Assembly: GCA_037384645.1 (NCBI GenBank) | Contig: JARRNT010000087.1 | Location: 1 to 5,423 of the forward strand | Length of the DNA: 5,423 nt | Direction of reading: 5' to 3' | From: RI-92 sp037384645 | Lineage (GTDB): Bacteria > Pseudomonadota > Gammaproteobacteria > UBA6429 > Thiohalophilaceae | Made by a program: the position numbers and the translations under genes | Notes under the pieces: generated by a model | The model's database searches: none | Told to the model about the DNA's origin: nothing | Seen by the model: only the letters and a program-made list of their open reading frames with translations | Shown here: positions 1-3,876 of the stretch, piece by piece | Layout: each line of letters opens with the position of its first letter | Numbering within the stretch: position 1 is the first letter of the stretch

Positions 1-171
1 ACCGGGGCGTGTGACCTGCCGGAAGGCACCGAGATGGTGATGCCGGGCGATAACGTGAAGATGACGGTATCGCTGATTGCACCGATTGCGATGGAAGAAG
101 GCCTGCGCTTTGCGATTCGTGAAGGCGGCCGGACCGTTGGCGCCGGTGTGGTGTCCAAGGTCATCGAGTAA
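1..171 (+). CDS. tuf: Elongation factor Tu, C-terminal end (partial)
   Basis: EF-Tu is the cytoplasmic GTPase that carries aminoacyl-tRNA to the ribosomal A site. Only the last 56 residues and the TAA stop are present; the window opens in frame inside the gene. The visible part is the end of beta-barrel domain III. It contains the family landmarks MVMPGDNVKM, the GLRFAIREGGRTVGAGVV block that forms part of the tRNA and kirromycin-binding face, and a final VIE as in Pseudomonas-type EF-Tu. No frameshift or odd residue is seen. Gammaproteobacteria often have two near-identical tuf copies; the one beside secE-nusG corresponds to tufB of E. coli, but the copy cannot be told from this fragment, so the general symbol is used. 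The GTPase domain lies upstream of the window. Confidence 0.97.
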   Translation, partial: TGACDLPEGTEMVMPGDNVKMTVSLIAPIAMEEGLRFAIREGGRTVGAGVVSKVIE

Positions 172-181
172 AACGTGTTAT

Positions 182-207
182 CCTGCCCACCCGTTTGGGG
201 CGGCAGG
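182..207 (+). other. Hairpin just downstream of tuf
   Basis: CCTGCC at 182-187 pairs with GGCAGG at 202-207. Inside, CCC 190-192 can pair with GGG 197-199 around a GTTT loop, separated from the outer stem by two mismatches. Only three T residues follow, so this is a poor terminator by itself. It may protect the tuf 3' end or act in tandem with the next hairpin. Confidence 0.5.
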
Positions 208-218
208 TTTGAATGCAG

Positions 219-250
219 GGGGACAGACACTGTGCTGTCCCCGTGTTTTA
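219..250 (+). terminator. Terminator-like hairpin between tuf and tRNA-Trp
   Basis: GGGGACAG at 219-226 pairs perfectly with CTGTCCCC at 235-242 (8 bp, 8-base loop), followed by GTG and a short TTTT run at 246-249. This is the shape of a Rho-independent terminator for tuf, though the T run is short and offset. It lies only nine bases before the tRNA, leaving no room for a separate promoter, so it is probably a partial terminator or a processing signal. The palindrome also resembles REP-type GGGGACAG elements scattered through some proteobacterial genomes; that alternative rests on memory of the motif only. Confidence 0.55.
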
Positions 251-258
251 TTGAACGA

Positions 259-334
259 AGGCCAGTAGCTCAATTGGCAGAGCGGCGGTCTCCAAAACCG
301 CAGGTTGGGGGTTCGATTCCCTCCTGGCCTGCCA
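259..334 (+). tRNA. trpT: tRNA-Trp (anticodon CCA)
   Basis: A complete 76-base cloverleaf decoding UGG. The acceptor stem is AGGCCAG (259-265) with CTGGCCT (324-330), seven clean pairs. The D stem is GCTC 268-271 with GAGC 280-283. The anticodon stem is GCGGT 285-289 with ACCGC 297-301, and its loop CTCCAAA places CCA at 292-294. The T stem is 307-311 with 319-323 (one G-U pair) and the loop is TTCGATT. The discriminator base is G331, and CCA is encoded at 332-334. Sequence and loop sizes match other bacterial tRNA-Trp genes closely. It sits between tuf and secE, 25 bases ahead of the secE start, with no promoter visible between tuf and it, so it is probably cut out of a longer tuf-secE transcript. 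Confidence 0.98.
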
Positions 335-359
335 CTACATAGAAGCGCAGATAGACGAC

Positions 360-698
360 ATGATGGACAAGGTAAAGTTAGCGATCTCAATCCTGCTGGT
401 GGTCGGCGGGATCGTTGGCTTTTACTGGTATGCCGACCAGGTAGCCCTGTTGTACCGGGTGCTCGGTCTGCTGGTCGTCATCGGCGTGGCAGTGGCAATC
501 GCGGTCACCTCGGCGCAGGGCCAGCAGGTGGTCGCCTTCGGGCGTGCTGCCAGCATGGAAATGCGCAAGACCGTGTGGCCAACCCGTAAGGAAACCACCC
601 AGACCACGCTGATCGTGGTGGTATTTGTTACGATCCTGGGCGCGGCAATCTGGATCATCGATTCCGTATTGCGCCTGATTGTGGCCAGGTTAATTTAA
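360..698 (+). CDS. secE: Preprotein translocase subunit SecE
   Basis: SecE is the essential small subunit of the inner-membrane SecYEG channel; it clamps SecY and stabilises it. The predicted protein has 112 residues, slightly shorter than the E. coli protein (127). Three hydrophobic segments are visible: about residues 7-24, 30-50 and 84-108, giving the three-helix gammaproteobacterial form. Between the second and third lies the conserved amphipathic region with the signature RKTVWPTRKETTQTT at 69-83, the part that grips SecY. Two adjacent ATG codons (360 and 363) are possible starts and no strong Shine-Dalgarno sequence precedes them; no in-frame start exists between the tRNA and 360. nusG follows after 13 bases, the normal secE-nusG pair. 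Confidence 0.95.
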   Translation: MMDKVKLAISILLVVGGIVGFYWYADQVALLYRVLGLLVVIGVAVAIAVTSAQGQQVVAFGRAASMEMRKTVWPTRKETTQTTLIVVVFVTILGAAIWIIDSVLRLIVARLI

Positions 699-711
699 GA
701 GGCAGACCAGG

Positions 712-1245
712 ATGAGTCTTCGTTGGTATGTAGTCCACGCCTATTCAGGCTTCGAGTCTCAGGTGAAGCGTTCACTGGAGGAGCGGGTCAAGCTGCGTGG
801 CATGCAGGACCACTTTGGCGATATCCTCGTCCCCACCGAAGAAGTGGTGGAAATGCGCGACGGCCAGAAGCGCAAGTCCGATCGCAAGTTTTTCCCGGGC
901 TACGTGCTGGTGCAGATGGATATGAATGACGATACCTGGCACCTGGTCAAGGACGTGCCCAAGGTCATGGGCTTCATCGGTGGTACGTCGGATAAGCCGG
1001 CGCCGATTACGGATCGCGAAGCCGACGAGATTTTGAACCGGGTCCAGGAAGGCGCGGAGAAGCCGCGGCCGAAGGTCCTGTTCGAGGCGGGCGAGGTGGT
1101 ACGGATCACCGAAGGCCCGTTCAACGATTTCAATGGTGTGGTCGAGGAAGTGGATTACGACCGCAGCCGCCTGCGGGTGGAAGTGTCGATCTTCGGCCGT
1201 TCCACGCCGGTGGACCTGGACTTCAGCCAGGTCGAGAAAGGTTAA
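712..1245 (+). CDS. nusG: Transcription termination/antitermination factor NusG
   Basis: NusG binds the clamp of elongating RNA polymerase, suppresses pausing, and through its C-terminal domain contacts Rho or ribosomal protein S10 (with NusA/NusB in antitermination). The protein has 177 residues, close to the E. coli length. The NGN domain covers about residues 1-115, opening with RWYVVHAYSGFE and containing FPGYVLVQM at 61-69 and the VPKVMGFIGG segment at 82-91. The KOW domain covers about 124-177, with GEVVRITEGPFNDFNG at 127-142. The start follows the secE stop by 13 bases, so the two genes are co-transcribed. GAGG at 699-702 and AGG at 709-711 offer only a modest ribosome binding site. 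No insertion between the domains is seen, unlike RfaH-type or actinobacterial relatives. Confidence 0.98.
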   Translation: MSLRWYVVHAYSGFESQVKRSLEERVKLRGMQDHFGDILVPTEEVVEMRDGQKRKSDRKFFPGYVLVQMDMNDDTWHLVKDVPKVMGFIGGTSDKPAPITDREADEILNRVQEGAEKPRPKVLFEAGEVVRITEGPFNDFNGVVEEVDYDRSRLRVEVSIFGRSTPVDLDFSQVEKG

Positions 1246-1252
1246 GTTTTTA

Positions 1253-1274
1253 CGGGACGGTATGTGCCGTTCCG
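1253..1274 (+). other. Hairpin after nusG, start of the rplK leader
   Basis: CGGGACGG at 1253-1260 pairs with CCGTTCCG at 1267-1274: eight pairs including one G-U, around a TATGTG loop. It begins eight bases after the nusG stop codon. Only three T residues follow, so efficient termination is unlikely. It could stabilise the secE-nusG message end or punctuate the nusG/rplK boundary. Confidence 0.5.
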
Positions 1275-1282
1275 GTTTGACA

Positions 1283-1312
1283 CGGGGAGCCCTAGCCAGG
1301 CGTATGCACCCG
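1283..1312 (+). promoter_or_regulatory. Candidate L1-binding site in the rplK leader
   Basis: Known biology: L1 represses the rplK-rplA message by binding a leader structure that mimics its 23S rRNA site, two short helices joined by an asymmetric loop. Seen here: CGGG 1283-1286 pairs with CCCG 1309-1312, GCC 1289-1291 pairs with GGC 1299-1301, and the loops between are GA on one strand and GTATGCA on the other. GGAGCC also occurs in the E. coli 23S L1 site. The element abuts the rplK Shine-Dalgarno sequence AAGGAG (1314-1319), so protein binding could block initiation. The assignment is inferred from position and shape; the helices are short. Confidence 0.5.
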
Positions 1313-1325
1313 GAAGGAGTCCAGC

Positions 1326-1757
1326 ATGGCCAAGAAGATTGAAGCTTATATCAAGCTGCAGGTGAAGGCCGGTCAGGCCAACCCATCACCGCCCGTGGGT
1401 CCTGCCCTGGGTCAGCATGGTGTTAACATCATGGAATTCTGTAAGGCGTTCAACGCCCAGACCCAGCAGGTCGAACAGGGCCTGCCGATCCCGGTGGTTA
1501 TCACCGTTTACAGTGATCGCAGCTTTACCTTTATTACCAAGACCCCGCCGGCATCCATCCTGCTGACCAAGGCAGCCGGGATTGCCAAGGGTTCTGGTGT
1601 CCCCAACCGCGACAAGGTGGGCAAGGTGACCCGTGCTCAGCTGGAAGAGATCGCCAAGACCAAGGAACCGGACCTGACGGCCGGGGATCTGGACGCTGCC
1701 GTTCGTACCATCGCCGGTACCGCACGCAGCATGGGTATCGACGTGGAGGGGGTGTAA
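1326..1757 (+). CDS. rplK: 50S ribosomal protein L11
   Basis: L11 binds the GTPase-associated region of 23S rRNA at the base of the L7/L12 stalk; it is needed for factor-dependent GTP hydrolysis and for sensing of uncharged tRNA by RelA, and is part of the thiostrepton site. The protein has 143 residues (E. coli 142). The N-terminal domain, about 1-72, carries the proline-rich switch PSPPVGPALGQHG at 20-32 and NIMEFCKAFN at 34-43, including the lysines (4 and 40) equivalent to PrmA methylation targets. The C-terminal RNA-binding domain, about 75-143, includes GTARSMG near the end. The start is well set: AAGGAG at 1314-1319 lies six bases ahead of ATG. rplA starts one base after its stop, so the two are translationally linked. 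Confidence 0.98.
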   Translation: MAKKIEAYIKLQVKAGQANPSPPVGPALGQHGVNIMEFCKAFNAQTQQVEQGLPIPVVITVYSDRSFTFITKTPPASILLTKAAGIAKGSGVPNRDKVGKVTRAQLEEIAKTKEPDLTAGDLDAAVRTIAGTARSMGIDVEGV

Positions 1758-1758
1758 C

Positions 1759-2451
1759 ATGGCAAAGATTAGCAAACGTAAACAGGCCCTCCGTGAACTG
1801 GTGGATCGCAGCAAGCTGTACCCGGTGGACGAAGCCTTTGCCCTGCTGAAACAGTTTCCCCGCGCCAAGTTCATCGAATCCGTGGACGTGGCCATCAACC
1901 TGGGTGTCGACCCGCGTAAATCCGACCAGGTCGTGCGCGGTTCCACCGTATTGCCGCACGGCAATGGCAAGAGCGTGCGCGTCGCCGTATTCGCCCAGGG
2001 CGCCAATGCCGACAAGGCCAAGGAAGCCGGTGCCGACATCGTCGGTTTCGAAGACCTGGCCGAGAGCATCAAGGGCGGCAACATGGACTTTGACGTGGTC
2101 ATCGCCAGCCCCGACGCCATGCGCGTGGTCGGTCAGCTCGGTCAGATCCTGGGTCCGCGCGGCCTGATGCCGAACCCCAAGGTCGGCACCGTGACCCCGG
2201 ACGTGGAAACCGCAGTCAAGAACGCCAAGTCCGGCCAGGTACGCTACCGCACGGACAAGGCCGGCATTATTCACGCTGCCATTGGTAACGTGGATTTTGA
2301 CCCGGATAAATTGAAAGAAAATCTCGAGGCGCTGCTGACCGACCTGAAAAAGGCCAAGCCGTCCAGTGCCAAGGGGCAGTATTTAAAGAAGGTCACGGTC
2401 TCTACCACCATGGGTACAGGCGTCGTGATCGACAGCGCCAGCTACGTCTAG
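1759..2451 (+). CDS. rplA: 50S ribosomal protein L1
   Basis: L1 forms the mobile L1 stalk that helps deacylated tRNA leave the E site, and it also represses translation of its own rplK-rplA message. The protein has 230 residues (E. coli 234). Domain I is built from about residues 1-68 and 160-230, with domain II inserted between. The family signature LGPRGLMPNPKVGTVT is at 131-146, and the closing STTMGTGVVID block is at 215-225. GGAGG at 1745-1749, inside the last codons of rplK, serves as ribosome binding site nine bases before ATG. The one-base gap to rplK suggests translational coupling, which would let L1 control both genes from a single leader site. No anomalies. Confidence 0.98.
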   Translation: MAKISKRKQALRELVDRSKLYPVDEAFALLKQFPRAKFIESVDVAINLGVDPRKSDQVVRGSTVLPHGNGKSVRVAVFAQGANADKAKEAGADIVGFEDLAESIKGGNMDFDVVIASPDAMRVVGQLGQILGPRGLMPNPKVGTVTPDVETAVKNAKSGQVRYRTDKAGIIHAAIGNVDFDPDKLKENLEALLTDLKKAKPSSAKGQYLKKVTVSTTMGTGVVIDSASYV

Positions 2452-2460
2452 GCGCTGACA

Positions 2461-2665
2461 GACTTTGTGGCTTCCCCGCTTGCGGGGTTGCCGTCAAAGA
2501 CCACGGGTAACGGCCTTCGGGCTGGAATAAACGGGATGTCCCGGCCTGTGTAGATGGTGAGCCAAATCCGTTTTAGTGATGGCGCCGTAGCGGTGTCGTC
2601 AGATGAGGGTCACTAACCGGTGCGGTATCAGTAACATCGATGCCGTGAATTCAGAACGTAACTTT
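2461..2665 (+). promoter_or_regulatory. Structured rplJ leader (L10-type autoregulatory leader)
   Basis: The 225-base gap between rplA and rplJ contains no gene and folds on inspection into a series of elements. (1) An interrupted stem at 2463-2499: CTTTG, GGC and CCCCG pair with CGGGG, GCC and CAAAG, capped by CTTG. (2) A three-way junction closed by CACGGG 2502-2507 with CCTGTG 2545-2550, enclosing a TTCG-capped hairpin (2512-2523) and CGGG/CCCG (2532-2543). (3) A long arm at 2568-2620 with TTAGTGA/TCACTAA and an inner GGCGCCG/CGGTGTC stem. (4) A hairpin at 2622-2646. Known biology: the L10-L12 complex binds the rplJ leader and represses rplJL. Which element is the binding site is inference; element 2 is the best candidate. 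I saw no convincing promoter in the gap. Confidence 0.75.
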
Positions 2666-2672
2666 AGGAGGT
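2666..2672 (+). promoter_or_regulatory. Strong rplJ ribosome binding site
   Basis: AGGAGGT is a near-perfect Shine-Dalgarno sequence ending four bases before TTG at 2677. It fixes the non-ATG start of rplJ, because the only nearby ATG codons (such as 2603 and 2640) are out of frame or not preceded by such a site. It lies outside the last leader hairpin, apparently unpaired. Confidence 0.85.
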
Positions 2673-2676
2673 CAAC

Positions 2677-3204
2677 TTGGCACTCAGTCTCTCGGAAAAG
2701 AAAGCCATCGTGGCTGATGTCGCCCAAGTCGCCGCCAGCGCGTATTCCGCTGTTTGCGCGGAATATATCGGGTTGGACTCGAACGAGCTCAATGACCTGC
2801 GTGCCGAGGCACGTAAGGGTGGGGTGTATTTGCGAGTTGTGAAAAACACCCTGGCTCGTCGCGCGGTAGAAGGAACGGACTATGCCTGCATGACCGAAGT
2901 CTTTACCGGTCCGCTGATCCTCGCGTTTTCGCAAGAAGACCCGGGTGCCGCGGCACGGGTACTGAAGGAATTCGCCAAGCAGCATGACAAACTGGTGGTC
3001 AAGGCACTGTCAGTGAGCGGGCAATTATTGCCGGCCGCTGATCTGGATCGCCTGGCATCGCTGCCGACCAAGGAGCAGGCTATCAGCATGCTCATGTCGG
3101 TGATGCAGGCCCCGATCACCAAGCTGGCCCAGACCCTCAACGAGGTCCCGGGCAAGCTGGTCCGTACTGTGGCTGCGATTCGCGACCAAAAAGAGGCTGC
3201 CTAG
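2677..3204 (+). CDS. rplJ: 50S ribosomal protein L10 (TTG start)
   Basis: L10 anchors the L7/L12 dimers to 23S rRNA at the stalk base, and with L12 it represses translation of its own message. The protein has 175 residues, against about 165 in E. coli. The N-terminal RNA-binding domain includes GVYLRVVKNTLARRAVEG at 49-66, the most conserved block, and DPGAAARVLKEFAK at 88-101. The C-terminal part, about 133-175, holds the helix that carries L12 dimers and ends GKLVRTVAAIRDQKEAA. The start is TTG, which gives MALSLSEKKAIVADV, aligning exactly with the E. coli MALNLQDKQAIVAEV start, and AGGAGGT precedes it. The extra residues sit near 145-157 (APITKLAQTLNEV), a region absent from E. coli but common in other Gammaproteobacteria. 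The TAG stop lies in a small palindrome (3196-3209). Confidence 0.97.
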   Translation: MALSLSEKKAIVADVAQVAASAYSAVCAEYIGLDSNELNDLRAEARKGGVYLRVVKNTLARRAVEGTDYACMTEVFTGPLILAFSQEDPGAAARVLKEFAKQHDKLVVKALSVSGQLLPAADLDRLASLPTKEQAISMLMSVMQAPITKLAQTLNEVPGKLVRTVAAIRDQKEAA

Positions 3205-3228
3205 GCAGCACTGTAACGCGTACGCAAC

Positions 3229-3258
3229 GACAAGCCTTACAAATATTAATGGCTTGTC
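3229..3258 (+). promoter_or_regulatory. Hairpin between rplJ and rplL
   Basis: GACAAGCC at 3229-3236 pairs perfectly with GGCTTGTC at 3251-3258, and TTA 3237-3239 can continue the stem with TAA 3247-3249 if T3250 is bulged. The loop is A/T-rich. There is no T run after it, so it is not a terminator. It leaves the rplL ribosome binding site free 11 bases downstream. It probably separates rplJ and rplL translation, or stabilises an rplL message needed in fourfold excess; the role is inferred. Confidence 0.6.
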
Positions 3259-3268
3259 ACTGAAAATT

Positions 3269-3274
3269 TAGGAG
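3269..3274 (+). promoter_or_regulatory. rplL ribosome binding site, decides the start
   Basis: TAGGAG at 3269-3274 lies eight bases before ATG 3283 but only two before ATG 3277. The usual spacing favours 3283, as does the protein start MAVSKEDIL compared with relatives. Confidence 0.75.
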
Positions 3275-3282
3275 ATATGACA

Positions 3283-3660
3283 ATGGCTGTATCGAAAGAA
3301 GATATTCTGGAAACCATCTCTAACATGAGCGTCATGGAAGTGGTTGATTTAATTGAAGCTATGGAAGAGAAATTTGGCGTTAGCGCGGCTGCGGCCGTGG
3401 CCGCTGCCCCGGTTGCCGCTGCTGGCGGCGGTGAAGCGGCAGAAGCCAAGGACGAGTTTGACGTCGTGCTGAGCAGCTTCGGTGACAACAAGGTTGCTGT
3501 CATTAAGGTTGTTCGTGCCATCACCGGTCTGGGCCTGAAAGAAGCCAAGGACATGGTTGAAGGTGCACCGTCTACCATCAAGGAAGCTGCGGCCAAGGCA
3601 GACGCCGAGGACATGAAGAAGCAGCTGGAAGAGGCCGGCGCCAAGGTCGAGCTGAAATAA
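3283..3660 (+). CDS. rplL: 50S ribosomal protein L7/L12
   Basis: L7/L12 is the multi-copy stalk protein that recruits and stimulates the translational GTPases (IF2, EF-Tu, EF-G, RF3). It has 125 residues here. The N-terminal dimerisation and L10-binding helices are at about 1-32 (MSVMEVVDLIEAMEEKFGV at 15-33). An Ala/Gly-rich flexible hinge spans about 34-55. The C-terminal factor-binding domain is at 56-125, with the conserved KVAVIKVVRAITGLGLKEAK at 70-89 and a final ELK. ATG 3283 was chosen over ATG 3277, which would add Met-Thr, because of Shine-Dalgarno spacing. The gene follows rplJ by 78 bases containing a hairpin, and is separated from rpoB by a structured 216-base gap that helps make ribosomal proteins more abundant than polymerase. 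Confidence 0.97.
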   Translation: MAVSKEDILETISNMSVMEVVDLIEAMEEKFGVSAAAAVAAAPVAAAGGGEAAEAKDEFDVVLSSFGDNKVAVIKVVRAITGLGLKEAKDMVEGAPSTIKEAAAKADAEDMKKQLEEAGAKVELK

Positions 3661-3756
3661 AGTTGCTTTGTGCTGTCTAAGTGGCCCCGGGGTCTCCCAT
3701 TTTGCGGGGATTTCGGGTAAACTTGGCAGATTCAGGTGGCATCTTTATTTCATAGA

Positions 3757-3818
3757 ACATAAACGCAACGCTTGGCCGGTGGTTATCAGGACCACCGGCC
3801 GGGCTGTTGTGTTTTTGT
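3757..3818 (+). promoter_or_regulatory. Long rplL-rpoB stem: candidate RNase III site/attenuator
   Basis: A ten-pair perfect core, GGCCGGTGGT 3774-3783 with ACCACCGGCC 3791-3800 around a seven-base TATCAGG loop, extends outward through 3773-3761 pairing with 3801-3814 (four G-U pairs, one bulged T at 3805), then past one T-T mismatch to ACA 3757-3759 with TGT 3816-3818. In all about 26 pairs can form. Known biology: E. coli has an attenuator and an RNase III cleavage stem between rplL and rpoB. A stem of over two helical turns fits the RNase III type. A T-rich run (3812-3823) gives some terminator character, although most of it is taken into the stem. Confidence 0.75.
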
Positions 3819-3832
3819 CTTTTGTAAATCGC

Positions 3833-3850
3833 CGGGTTTTCCATAACCCG
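3833..3850 (+). other. Small hairpin in the rpoB leader
   Basis: CGGGTT 3833-3838 pairs with AACCCG 3845-3850 around a TTCCAT loop, six perfect pairs. It lies 26 bases before the rpoB ATG and 14 bases after the long stem, so it would remain at the 5' side of rpoB after cleavage of that stem. Its function is unknown; it may protect the processed 5' region. Confidence 0.5.
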
Positions 3851-3876
3851 CAACAGTGACAGAGGGCGTAATAGCG

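Noticed and set aside
1277..1308. Perfect TTGACA -35 box before rplK as a promoter
   Set aside because: At 16-18 base spacing the -10 candidates (such as GCGTAT or CGTATG) match the consensus poorly, and the transcript start would fall in the Shine-Dalgarno region, removing the leader.
1386..2274. Long minus-strand open frames of 244 and 246 codons opposite rplK/rplA
   Set aside because: They lie antisense to clear ribosomal protein genes, show no recognisable domain, and are typical shadows of GC-biased coding sequence.
2603..2842. Plus-strand open frame of 79 codons overlapping the rplJ leader and start
   Set aside because: It is out of frame with rplJ, has no ribosome binding site, and crosses the structured leader.
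3685..3710. CCCCG/CGGGG pairing just after rplL as a terminator
   Set aside because: The loop is about 15 bases, competing pairings exist, and ATTTCGGG rather than a T run follows.
3723..3751. TTGGCA with TATTTC at 17 bases as an rpoB promoter
   Set aside because: Only a half-match at -10 and no supporting element; chance matches of this quality are common in an AT-richer gap.
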